DNA from: Nostocoides sp039812405
Lineage (GTDB): Bacteria; Actinomycetota; Actinomycetes; Actinomycetales; Dermatophilaceae
Assembly: GCA_039812405.1 (NCBI GenBank)
Contig: JBDIAL010000106.1
Coordinates: forward strand, 1 to 12,309
Reading direction: 5' to 3'
DNA: 12,309 nt
The notes under the pieces are model-generated. The model did no database searches and had not been told where the DNA came from. It saw only the letters and a program-made list of their open reading frames with translations. The position numbers and the translations under genes are program-made. Below are positions 1-6,306 of the stretch, piece by piece. How positions within the stretch are numbered: the stretch's first letter is position 1; each line of letters starts with the position of its first letter.

Positions 1-1
1 G

Positions 2-961
2 GCCCGCCGCGACCTGGAGGGCATCACCCACCCCCGGATCGCCGCCCGGACCGCCGAGCTCGTCGACGGTGCGCCGCGGGACGCCGTCGTCGTCCACGAC
101 GTGCCGCTCCTCGTCGAGAAGCGGATGGGACCCGCATACCACCTCGTCGTCGTCGTCGGAGCGCACGAGACGATCCGGACGGAGCGGCTGAGGAGCACCC
201 GGGGCATGTCGGAGGAGGAGGCGTGGTCGCGGATCGGGGCGCAGGCCGGGGATGCCGAGCGACGGGCGGCCGCCGACGTCTGGCTCGACAACGCCACGAC
301 GCCGCAGGACCTGCTCGAGGCCGTCGACGCGCTGTGGGAGCGGCGGCTGCGGCCGTTCGAGGAGAACGTCCGGCTGCGGCGCCGCGCGCCGCGCGCCCCC
401 CTCGCCCTCGTCGACCCCGACCCGGGCTGGCCCGCCGCAGGGGAGCGGCTCGTGGCCCGGCTCCGACACGTGCTCGGGGCCCGGGTGGTCACCGTCGACC
501 ACGTCGGCTCGACGAGCGTGCCGGGCCTCGTGGCCAAGGACGTCGTCGACCTCCAGGTGGGGGTGCGCTCCCTCGCCGACGCCGACGAGGCGGGCTTCGT
601 CGAGGCCCTCGCGGAGGCCGGGTTCCCCCGGGTCGAGGGACTGACCGCCGACCACGGCACGGACGGACGGCCGTGGCCGAAGCGGTTCCACGCGAGCGCC
701 GACCCGGGTCGAGCCGCGAACCTCCACGTCCGGCCGGTCGGCTCGCCGGGGTGGGAGTGGGCGCTGCGGTTCCGGGACTGGCTGCGCGCCGACGGCGCCG
801 CCCGTGCCGACTACGCCGCGCACAAGCGCGTGCTGGCCGCGGCGTTCTCGACGACGACGGCGTATGCCGAGGCCAAGGAGCCGTGGTTCCACGCGGCCCA
901 TCCCCGGGTCGTCGCCTGGGCGACGGACACCGGCTGGCGGTCACCGGAGCCGCCGGCCTGA
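2..961 (+). CDS. coaE: Dephospho-CoA kinase with C-terminal GrpB/UPF0157 domain, 5' partial
   Basis: Dephospho-CoA kinase phosphorylates dephospho-CoA with ATP, the last step of CoA synthesis, in the cytoplasm. The frame is open from base 2, so the start and the N-terminal P-loop lie outside the window; 319 residues are visible. The first ~125 match the C-terminal half of CoaE: LEGITHPRI, HDVPLLVEK (family form PLLFE), RGMSEEEA and ERRAAADVWLDN. From about residue 128 a second domain begins (LALVDPDPGWP) with the GrpB/UPF0157 signature HVGSTSVPGL at residue 167, followed by AKDVVDLQV. The same two-domain layout is known for mycobacterial CoaE (Rv1631), where coaE also lies close to uvrB. A GTG at 101 is internal, because CoaE homology continues upstream of it. 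It converges on the SDR gene with a hairpin between the two stops. Identification is firm; the role of the second domain is not known from the sequence. Confidence 0.93.
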   Translation, partial: ARRDLEGITHPRIAARTAELVDGAPRDAVVVHDVPLLVEKRMGPAYHLVVVVGAHETIRTERLRSTRGMSEEEAWSRIGAQAGDAERRAAADVWLDNATTPQDLLEAVDALWERRLRPFEENVRLRRRAPRAPLALVDPDPGWPAAGERLVARLRHVLGARVVTVDHVGSTSVPGLVAKDVVDLQVGVRSLADADEAGFVEALAEAGFPRVEGLTADHGTDGRPWPKRFHASADPGRAANLHVRPVGSPGWEWALRFRDWLRADGAARADYAAHKRVLAAAFSTTTAYAEAKEPWFHAAHPRVVAWATDTGWRSPEPPA

Positions 962-974
962 CCGACCCGGCCGA

Positions 975-992
975 GGCGACCCGAGGGTCGCC
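975..992. terminator. Bidirectional hairpin terminator between coaE and the SDR gene
   Basis: A perfect 7-bp stem, GGCGACC (975-981) and GGTCGCC (986-992), encloses the tetraloop CGAG. It fills the 33-bp gap between two convergent stop codons (959-961 on +, 997-995 on -). There is no T-run on either side, which is usual for terminators in very GC-rich actinobacteria. Termination is inferred from position and symmetry. Confidence 0.6.
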
Positions 993-994
993 AG

Positions 995-1747
995 TCAGGG
1001 CAGGTCGCCGTCGACGGCGAGCCACTCGGCGAAGCGCACGGTCCCGCGGGGCCCCGCCGTCGCGGGCAGCAGGGCGCCGGCGCGCATGGCCCGCCCGGTG
1101 CGGCCCGGCATCCACACGGGCACGACCCGCCGTCCGAGCCGCTTGGCCGTGTTGACCCGGCGGGCGAGGTCGACGATGTCGAACACCTCGGGCCCGGCGA
1201 GGTCGGGCACCCGGCCCGAGGGGCCGGCCTCGACGAGGTCGACGAGGGCGTCGGCGACCTCGGCCGCGGCGATCGGCTGGTCGGGGGAGTGCGGGAGGAG
1301 GGAGAAGGGGCCGACGGCGGCGAACCGCAGGGCCTGCTCGGCGAACTCGAAGAACTGGGTGGCCCGCAGGATCGACCAGGGCACGCCGCCCGACTCGACG
1401 GCCCGCTCCTGGGCGAGCTTGGCCTGGTAGTAGCCCATCGGCACGAGGTCGATGCCGACGATGGAGAGCGCCACGTGGTGGCCGACGCCGACCCGGGTCT
1501 CGGCGGCCTGGAGGGTGCGGGTCACCGTCTCGAAGAAGGCCGTCGCCCGCTCCCGCGACTGGCTCTCCAGGTTCGTCACGTCGACGACGGCGGAGACGCC
1601 CGCGAGCCGTTCGTCGAGACCGCCGCCCGTCGTGAGGTCGACCCCCTCGGAGCGGGCGAGGACGACGGTCTCGTGGCCGCGCGACCCGGCCCGGGCCACG
1701 ACGTGCCGTCCGACGGTGCCGGTGCCGCCGGCCACGGCGATCCTCAT
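995..1747 (-). CDS. NmrA-like atypical SDR, NAD(P)-binding oxidoreductase
   Basis: A 250-residue Rossmann-fold protein of the NAD(P)-binding/NmrA-like atypical short-chain dehydrogenase group. The N-terminus MRIAVAGGTGTVGRHV carries the glycine-rich dinucleotide motif GGTGTVG at residues 7-13. A YxxxK pair is present at Y106/K110 (YYQAK). The central WSILRATQFFEF and C-terminal substrate-binding part resemble SDR proteins annotated as NAD(P)H-binding or sugar-nucleotide epimerase-like. Cytoplasmic; substrate not predictable. The ATG at 1747 is preceded by a good Shine-Dalgarno GAGGAG, which is part of a duplicated 14-bp unit. It is the third gene of the MFS-TetR-SDR operon, 24 bp after the tetR stop, so it is probably co-induced with the exporter and may modify or detoxify the same compound (inference). 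Confidence 0.85.
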   Translation of the reverse strand: MRIAVAGGTGTVGRHVVARAGSRGHETVVLARSEGVDLTTGGGLDERLAGVSAVVDVTNLESQSRERATAFFETVTRTLQAAETRVGVGHHVALSIVGIDLVPMGYYQAKLAQERAVESGGVPWSILRATQFFEFAEQALRFAAVGPFSLLPHSPDQPIAAAEVADALVDLVEAGPSGRVPDLAGPEVFDIVDLARRVNTAKRLGRRVVPVWMPGRTGRAMRAGALLPATAGPRGTVRFAEWLAVDGDLP

Positions 1748-1775
1748 GGTGTGCTCCTCACGATGTGCTCCTCAC
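1748..1775 (-). repeat. Tandem 14-bp duplication carrying two Shine-Dalgarno sequences
   Basis: Two adjacent 14-bp units (1762-1775 and 1748-1761) share the 12-mer GTGAGGAGCACA read on the minus strand. Each carries a GAGGAG ribosome-binding core. The upstream copy overlaps the TGA stop of the TetR gene (1774-1772), and the downstream copy is the functional Shine-Dalgarno for the SDR start at 1747. Confidence 0.8.
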
Positions 1776-2410
1776 AGTGTCGCGTCCGTCGTCTCGGGAC
1801 GGGCGGGCGGCCTGAGCAGACCGCCGAGGGCCGCGGCGGCCGCCTCGAGGCGGGTCGCTGCCTCCGCCCGGTCGTCCGGGGGTGTGATGACGGTCGGAGC
1901 GTCGTCCTGGAGGAACGGCGCGACGAGGCCGCCGATGAGCGCGCCGCCGTAGGCCTGGACGGCGGGGTCGGTCGAGGGCCGGCCGAGGCGCTGGCTCACC
2001 GCGCCGACGACGAGCCGCATCGGCCGGGTGAACTCCTCCATGAGGCCCCGGCGCAGCTCCGGCACCGACTGGATGAGGCGGTTGCGGCGGACCTCGAGCT
2101 CCCAGTCCTCGTCGCTCAGCGCCGCCATGATCCGGCGCAGGCCGTGCGCGAGGGCCTGGAGGGGGTCGAGGTCGGCCGGGGCCGCGAGCATCTCGACGAA
2201 GGCCCGCTGGTCCATGATGTCGGCGACGACCGCCTCGTCCTTGTTCCGGAAGTAGCGGAAGAACGTGCTCGGCGCCACCTCGGCTGCCGCGGCGATCTGC
2301 TCGACGGTCGTCGCGGCATACCCCTGCTCCTCGATGAGGCGGATGGCGTGCCGCTGGAGGTCCTTGCGGGTCCGTTCCTTCTTGCGCTCGCGCAGCCCGG
2401 GTGGCGTCAT
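1772..2410 (-). CDS. TetR/AcrR-family transcriptional regulator
   Basis: A 212-residue repressor-type regulator. The N-terminal helix-turn-helix is typical: basic arm LRERKKERTRKDL, then IRLIEEQGYAATTVEQIAAA and the recognition segment VAPSTFFRYFRNKDE at about residues 46-59. The rest is an alpha-helical ligand and dimerisation domain (AcrR-like, with the SVPELRRGLMEE helix) that has no specific ligand signature I can name. The ATG at 2410 overlaps the exporter stop as ATGA, so the two are translationally coupled. The frame is open far upstream, but that part is the exporter gene read in another frame. It probably represses its own operon through the direct-repeat operator in front of the exporter and is released by a compound the exporter removes (inference from the common TetR-exporter arrangement). 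Confidence 0.92.
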   Translation of the reverse strand: MTPPGLRERKKERTRKDLQRHAIRLIEEQGYAATTVEQIAAAAEVAPSTFFRYFRNKDEAVVADIMDQRAFVEMLAAPADLDPLQALAHGLRRIMAALSDEDWELEVRRNRLIQSVPELRRGLMEEFTRPMRLVVGAVSQRLGRPSTDPAVQAYGGALIGGLVAPFLQDDAPTVITPPDDRAEAATRLEAAAAALGGLLRPPARPETTDATL

Positions 2411-4011
2411 ACCCTCGATTCTGGGGTATGCGAGGAGCCGGCTCGCTCCGGCACGGCCGGTCCCCCTTCGGATCCGTCGGCGCGCCGGGGGTCGGGCAGG
2501 GTCCACAGCGCGAGGACGAGCCCGGCGACCGCGAGGCCGAGGGTGAGCCACAGCTCGACGCGCAGGCCCGCGACGAACGCCTCGCGGGCCGAGGCTGCGA
2601 GGGCCCGGTCCCCGAGGCGGTCGGCGACCGCGATAGCCCCCGTCAGGGAGCCCCGCACCGGGGCGACGACCTCGGCGGGCAGCTGGGCGACGTCGACCCG
2701 GGACCGGTAGACGGCGTTGAGGACGGACCCGAGGGCGGCGATCCCGAGGACGCTGCTCAGCTGCCGGAGGACCTGGACGAGGGCGCCTCCGGAGGCCGAG
2801 CGCTCCGGGGACAGGGTGTCGACCGCGAGGTTCTGACCGGTGATGAGGACGATGCCGAAGCCGGCGCCGAAGACGGTGAGCCACAGGGCGAGCCGGCCCT
2901 CCCCGCTCGTGACGGACGTCCGGGCGCCGAGCGCGGCCCCCACCCCGAGGAGGCCGAAGCCGGCGGCCATCGGCAGGCGGGGGCCGACGACCGGGACGAG
3001 CCGGACGGCGAGCGGGAAGCCGACGAGGATCCCGCCGATGAGCGGGAGGAGCCGGATCCCGGTCTGGAGGGCGTCGGTGCCGAGGATGCCGTGGAGGTAG
3101 AGGGGCGTCGTGAAGAGGGCGACGAACCCGACGAGGCTCGCCACGCTCGCGGCGAAGGCGCCCCAGCGGAATGCGGGGACCCGGAGCAGGGCGTCGTCCA
3201 GGAGGGGCTCGGTGCGGTCGTCCCGGCGGACCCGGCGCTCCCAGCCGAGGAAGCCGCCGAGGACGAGGGCCCCGCCGATGGTCGAGCCGAGGACGACGGG
3301 ACTCGTCCAGCCGCTCGTCGGGCCCTCGATGAGGCCGTAGGTCAGCCCGACGAGGCCGCTCGCCGAGAGGACGACGCCCACGACGTCGATCCGCGGCCGG
3401 GGTGGGAGGGTCTCCCGGGGGAGCAGCCACCACGAGGCGACGAGCGCCAGGCAGGCCACGGGGACGTTGACGACGAAGACCGACCCCCACCAGAAGCGGC
3501 GGAGCAGCTCGCCGCCGACGATCGGCCCGAGGGGCATGCCGATCATCGTCGAGACCCCGAGGACGGCCAGGGCCTTCGGCCGCTCGTCGGGGTCGAAGAG
3601 GAGGACGAGGAGGGAGAAGGTGAGCGGGATGAGCATCGCGGCGCCGAGGCCCATGAAGGCCCGGGCGGCGATGAGCGAGTCGGGACTCGCCGCATACGCG
3701 CACCACGCGGACCCCGTCGCGAAGACGGCCAGGGCCCCGATCATGAGCGGACGCCGACCGAGCCGGTCGCCGAGCATGCCCGCGGGGAGCAGCAGGGAGG
3801 CGAGGACGAGGAGGTAGGCGTCGGCGAACCACTGGAGCTGGCTCGTCGAGGCCCCGAGGTCCTGCGACAGGGTGGGGAGGGCGACGTTGAGGACGGTCGT
3901 GTCGAGCCCGATGACGAGGAGGGCGAGGGCGGTGACCGCGAGGATCAGCCACCGGTGGGCCCGGGCCGTGCTGTCGATCGACGGGGCGGTGACGGGGGAT
4001 GGCGTGGACAT
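2407..4011 (-). CDS. MFS drug-efflux transporter, DHA2 (EmrB/QacA) type
   Basis: A 534-residue inner-membrane proton antiporter of the 14-helix DHA2 group, which exports drugs or toxic organic compounds. Visible landmarks: first helix with LDTTVLNVALPTL (residues 36-48), WFADAYLL, motif A GMLGDRLGRR (78-87), motif C-like GPIVGG (162-167) followed by WWGSVFVVNVPVA, and a C-terminal half rich in membrane helices ending in a hydrophilic tail. ATG at 4011 is chosen because AAGGTGAGG lies 9 nt or so upstream and the hydrophobic helix starts ~20 residues in. The open frame continues upstream, but that part is antisense to corA. First gene of the exporter-TetR-SDR operon. Substrate unknown. Confidence 0.9.
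   Translation of the reverse strand: MSTPSPVTAPSIDSTARAHRWLILAVTALALLVIGLDTTVLNVALPTLSQDLGASTSQLQWFADAYLLVLASLLLPAGMLGDRLGRRPLMIGALAVFATGSAWCAYAASPDSLIAARAFMGLGAAMLIPLTFSLLVLLFDPDERPKALAVLGVSTMIGMPLGPIVGGELLRRFWWGSVFVVNVPVACLALVASWWLLPRETLPPRPRIDVVGVVLSASGLVGLTYGLIEGPTSGWTSPVVLGSTIGGALVLGGFLGWERRVRRDDRTEPLLDDALLRVPAFRWGAFAASVASLVGFVALFTTPLYLHGILGTDALQTGIRLLPLIGGILVGFPLAVRLVPVVGPRLPMAAGFGLLGVGAALGARTSVTSGEGRLALWLTVFGAGFGIVLITGQNLAVDTLSPERSASGGALVQVLRQLSSVLGIAALGSVLNAVYRSRVDVAQLPAEVVAPVRGSLTGAIAVADRLGDRALAASAREAFVAGLRVELWLTLGLAVAGLVLALWTLPDPRRADGSEGGPAVPERAGSSHTPESRV
2408..2430 (-). promoter_or_regulatory. Hairpin over the tetR start codon
   Basis: In the operon mRNA the arms CATACCC (2430-2424) and GGGTATG (2414-2408) can pair around a 9-nt loop. 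The 3' arm contains the tetR ATG, and the only purine-rich stretch, GAGGG, ends 1 nt before it, too close to act as a normal Shine-Dalgarno. tetR translation therefore probably depends on ribosomes arriving from the exporter gene, whose stop overlaps the start. The pairing is visible; the function is inferred. Confidence 0.4.
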
Positions 4012-4049
4012 GGGCGCGACCTCACCTTCTGCATGTGACTCCTTATTAA

Positions 4050-4076
4050 GAGAGTATCTCACTTCAGAGTATCTCT
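4050..4076 (-). promoter_or_regulatory. Direct-repeat operator and promoter of the exporter operon
   Basis: In an unusually AT-rich patch, the 10-mer GAGATACTCT (minus strand) occurs twice, at 4075-4066 and 4060-4051, with a 15-bp period. Each copy sits in a short imperfect palindrome (GAGA-GTA-TCTC at 4050-4060; AGAG-TAT-CTCT at 4066-4076). Each copy also contains TACTCT, a TANNNT -10-like hexamer. The downstream one would start an mRNA near 4044, giving a short leader with the exporter Shine-Dalgarno. Binding by the TetR protein of this operon is inferred from position. Confidence 0.5.
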
Positions 4077-4140
4077 CATCATGTGGACTCGAGAAGGCGA
4101 GACCCGTCGTGGCTGCCAGGTGGACCGCAGGATCGTCCCC

Positions 4141-4146
4141 TACCAT
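4141..4146 (+). promoter_or_regulatory. -10 element of corA (leaderless start)
   Basis: TACCAT lies 6 nt before the GTG at 4153, which would place transcription initiation at or next to the start codon. No Shine-Dalgarno precedes the GTG. A possible but poorly spaced -35 is TGGACC at 4121-4126 (14-nt spacer), so the -35 assignment is weak. Confidence 0.5.
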
Positions 4147-4152
4147 GCACCC

Positions 4153-5151
4153 GTGACGAACACCGTCCAGTGGGTGGAGTCGGGCACCGGCGTCGCGCGA
4201 CCGGTGCAGGAGTCGGAGATCGCGGAGCTGCTGGAGCGCGACGACGGCTGGGTCTGGCTCGACGTCCCGGAGCCCGACACGGTCGTGGGACAGCTGCTCG
4301 CGGACACCTTCGGCATCCATCCCAAGGCGGTCGAGGACGGGCTGAGCCGCAACCACATCGCGCGGCTGCACCATTACCGCGACCGGCTCTATCTCGCCCT
4401 GCACCGGCCGCTGCAGGGCGACGCGGGGCATGTCCACTACCTCGAGCTCGACCTGTTCCTCGGGCCGCGCTACCTCGTCACCGTCCACGGCCCGCGCAAC
4501 CCCATCGTCCCCCTCGAGGCCCTGCTCGCCGAGACGGCGGAGGTGCAGCAGCGGCTGCTGGCCGGGAGGCTGCGGCCCCGCACCCCGATGGCCATGGCAT
4601 ACGCCGTCATCGCCGCCGTGACGAACGCCCAGGAGCGTCTCGTCAACACCTTCGCCCAGGAGGTCGGCCTCCTCGAGCAGCGCGTCATGCGCCAGGCCGA
4701 CGAGGACCATCCGCAGGACTTCCTCGACGAGCTGTTCACCGTGCGGCACACCCTGCTCACCGTGCGGACCATGGCCTGCCAGGGGGCCGAGGTCCTGTCG
4801 CGCGCGGAGCACCTCATGCTCCACCTTGACCCGGACGACCTCCGCCTCATCGTCGACATCGTCGACCAGTACCGCCGGCTCGACCGCATCACGGGGAGCC
4901 AGCTCGACTTCCTCGAGGGGGTGACGGCCTTCTACCGGGCCCGCACGGACACCCGGATGACGATCGCCGCGGAGCGGCTGGCCGTCATCGCCGCAGTCAC
5001 CCTCCCCGTCGCCGCCATCTCCGGCGTCATGGGCATGAACGTCATCGTCAACGCCACGACGCACTGGGTGCTGCTCATCCTCCTCCTGGTCCTCATGGGC
5101 GTGCTGAGCGCCTGGCTGCTGCGCTGGGCCCACCGCCAGGGCTGGTGGTGA
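4153..5151 (+). CDS. corA: CorA-family magnesium/divalent cation channel
   Basis: A 332-residue CorA-type channel for Mg2+ and possibly Co2+ or Ni2+, which works as a pentamer in the inner membrane. The N-terminal cytoplasmic domain carries VWLDVPEPD, HPKAVEDGLSRNHIARLHHYRDRLYLALH and an ELDLFLGPRYLVTVH strand; a long helical stalk follows (LLEQRVMRQADEDHPQDFLDELFTVRH across its middle, trimmed here to landmarks). Two C-terminal helices (LAVIAAVTLPVAAIS and VLLILLLVLMGVL) flank the signature GMN at residues 294-296, with a short basic tail. GTG at 4153 fits the family length and the -10 element 6 nt upstream. An in-frame ATG at 4081 lies in the exporter operator region and lacks a ribosome-binding site. 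Divergent from the exporter. Whether it carries Mg2+ or another ion cannot be read from sequence. Confidence 0.9.
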   Translation: MTNTVQWVESGTGVARPVQESEIAELLERDDGWVWLDVPEPDTVVGQLLADTFGIHPKAVEDGLSRNHIARLHHYRDRLYLALHRPLQGDAGHVHYLELDLFLGPRYLVTVHGPRNPIVPLEALLAETAEVQQRLLAGRLRPRTPMAMAYAVIAAVTNAQERLVNTFAQEVGLLEQRVMRQADEDHPQDFLDELFTVRHTLLTVRTMACQGAEVLSRAEHLMLHLDPDDLRLIVDIVDQYRRLDRITGSQLDFLEGVTAFYRARTDTRMTIAAERLAVIAAVTLPVAAISGVMGMNVIVNATTHWVLLILLLVLMGVLSAWLLRWAHRQGWW

Positions 5152-5217
5152 CCTCCCCGCGGCGACCCTGAGAGGTCCGACCGGCGGCCCACCCAGCGGC
5201 CGGCGCCCTCCCAGCGG

Positions 5218-5293
5218 TTCGAGGTATGCCGGGACTCCCGCCGGGTCATCCGATACCTCGACCCGGCCCAGCCCTCAATGATTCGAGGTATGC
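5218..5293. repeat. Three copies of TCGAGGTAT forming alternative hairpins
   Basis: In the 160-bp gap between the convergent corA and LAYTG genes, TTCGAGGTATGC occurs at 5218-5229 and again at 5282-5293. The inverted word ATACCTCGA lies between them at 5253-5261. The middle copy can pair with either outer copy (9-bp stems, loops of 25 and 21 nt). The likely role is a two-way terminator for the converging genes, or a small dispersed repeat; neither is proven by the sequence. Confidence 0.55.
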
Positions 5294-5311
5294 GGGGACC
5301 AGCCCCAGGCG

Positions 5312-6214
5312 TCAGTGGCGGGCGGGGCGACGCCCGACGACAAGGGCGAGCACGCCACCTCCGAGGAGGGCGAGGCCGAGGGCGGCGAGCGGCAGGACCC
5401 GGGCGCCGGTGTAGGCGAGCCCGCCCGCGCCGCTCGACGTCGAGGAGCCTCCCGAGCCGCCGGACGCCGACGTCGTGGCGGACGGTCCGGTGCCGGTGGT
5501 GCCCGTCGAGGTGTCCGTGGTCGACGTGCCGCTCGTGGAGGGGTCGGTCGATGTCGTCGAGGTGTCGCTGGTCGACGTCGTCGACGACGTGTCCGTCGAT
5601 GTCGACGAGGTGTCCGTGGTCGACGTGTCGGTGGTGGAGGTGTCGGTCGTCGTGGACGTGTCCGTTGACGTCGTCGAGGTGTCGGTGGTCGACGTCGTCG
5701 ACGAGGTGTCCGTCGACGTTGTCGACGACGTGTCCGTCGTCGTGGACGTGTCGGTCGTGCTGGTGGAGGTGTCGGACGTCGTGGTCGACGTCGTGCTCTC
5801 CGCACGCCAGGTCACCGTGAGGGTGGCGCCGCCCGCGGAGAGGGAGTTCTCGTAGGGCGTGACCGGCGTGCCGTTGACCGTCATCGTCGCCACGTCGGTC
5901 ATCGCGCACCCGCTCGTCGTCGTGTCGAGCGTGAGCCCGAACTGGACGTTGTCCTGGTCCTGGATCGCCGTCGTCACCGTCCGGGTGAGCACCATCTCGG
6001 CCGGCGGCCCGGCCTCGAAGCTCACGTCGTCGGTGGGCAGGGTGTGGGTCACGACGTTGTCCGCGCCGGTGCACTCGTCGTTGAGCGGGACGCGGACCTC
6101 GATGACCGATCCCACCGGGACGTCCGCCCAGGCCCGTGGCCAGCCCCCCAGGGCGCCGAGGACGGTGAGGGCGGCGACGGCGAGACCGAGTCCCGCCAGG
6201 GCGAAGCGGCGCAT
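5312..6214 (-). CDS. Secreted Ser/Thr/Asp-rich surface protein with LAYTG sortase anchor
   Basis: A 300-residue exported protein with a complete surface-anchoring layout. Residues 1-30 form a signal peptide (MRR, hydrophobic core, AWA|D cleavage site). Residues 31-138 are a small globular region with two cysteines (48 and 103) that could form a disulphide. Residues ~139-245 are a low-complexity stalk built of D, T and S (units such as DTSSTTST). The C-terminus has LAYTG at 266-270, a hydrophobic helix and the tail GRRPARH, the sorting signal recognised by class E sortases of high-GC actinobacteria. No sortase gene is in the window. The globular part is not recognised. ATG at 6214 directly begins the signal peptide; no Shine-Dalgarno is evident, and a weak CACACT lies 8 nt upstream. 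Divergent from uvrB. Probably exposed at the cell surface; ligand unknown. Confidence 0.85.
   Translation of the reverse strand: MRRFALAGLGLAVAALTVLGALGGWPRAWADVPVGSVIEVRVPLNDECTGADNVVTHTLPTDDVSFEAGPPAEMVLTRTVTTAIQDQDNVQFGLTLDTTTSGCAMTDVATMTVNGTPVTPYENSLSAGGATLTVTWRAESTTSTTTSDTSTSTTDTSTTTDTSSTTSTDTSSTTSTTDTSTTSTDTSTTTDTSTTDTSTTDTSSTSTDTSSTTSTSDTSTTSTDPSTSGTSTTDTSTGTTGTGPSATTSASGGSGGSSTSSGAGGLAYTGARVLPLAALGLALLGGGVLALVVGRRPARH
5551..5733 (-). repeat. Low-complexity coding repeat of the stalk, 117-bp period
   Basis: The DNA encoding the Ser/Thr/Asp stalk is a degenerate GTCGAC/GTCGTC-rich repeat. A long stretch starting at 5551 recurs with few differences from 5668, an offset of 117 bp (39 codons). 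A 29-bp core (5571-5599 and 5688-5716) differs at one base. The offset is a multiple of three, so the repeat can expand or shrink without breaking the frame, changing stalk length. Confidence 0.7.
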
Positions 6215-6293
6215 GGACGGGAAGTGTGGCAGAGAGAGCGGCCCCCGGGCAACGAGCTCCGCCGGGCCCGACCGCGTTGTCGGTGGGCCGTCC

Positions 6294-6299
6294 TACGCT
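6294..6299 (+). promoter_or_regulatory. -10 element of uvrB (near-leaderless)
   Basis: TACGCT lies 7 nt before the uvrB ATG, and no Shine-Dalgarno is present between them. This fits transcription starting at or a base or so from the start codon. I see no clear -35 and no LexA/SOS-box palindrome (TCGAAC...GTTCGA) in the 92-bp gap. Confidence 0.5.
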
Positions 6300-6306
6300 C
6301 TTCGGT

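Noticed and set aside
2401..4038. Long plus-strand open frame opposite the exporter gene
   Set aside because: Its composition (Glu/Gly/Asp/Arg-rich, no hydrophobic core) is that of a shadow frame of the minus-strand exporter.
4081..4152. In-frame ATG at 4081 as the corA start
   Set aside because: No ribosome-binding site, it lies next to the exporter operator, and the added residues do not match CorA; the GTG at 4153 has a -10 hexamer 6 nt upstream and gives the usual length.
4012..5133. Open frame extending the MFS exporter upstream to a ~900-residue protein on the minus strand
   Set aside because: The extension is antisense to corA, has no family resemblance, and crosses the promoter/operator region; GC-rich DNA leaves antisense frames open by chance.
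5213..5235. GGTTCGA resembling a tRNA T-loop
   Set aside because: No matching T-stem, anticodon arm or acceptor stem around it; the word is part of the local TCGAGGTAT repeat.
5480..5800. Possible CRISPR-like or tandem repeat array
   Set aside because: It is coding low-complexity sequence (Asp/Thr/Ser stalk) with irregular units and no unique spacers of constant size.
6215..6306. LexA/SOS box in front of uvrB
   Set aside because: No TCGAAC...GTTCGA-type palindrome was found in the gap on reading both strands.
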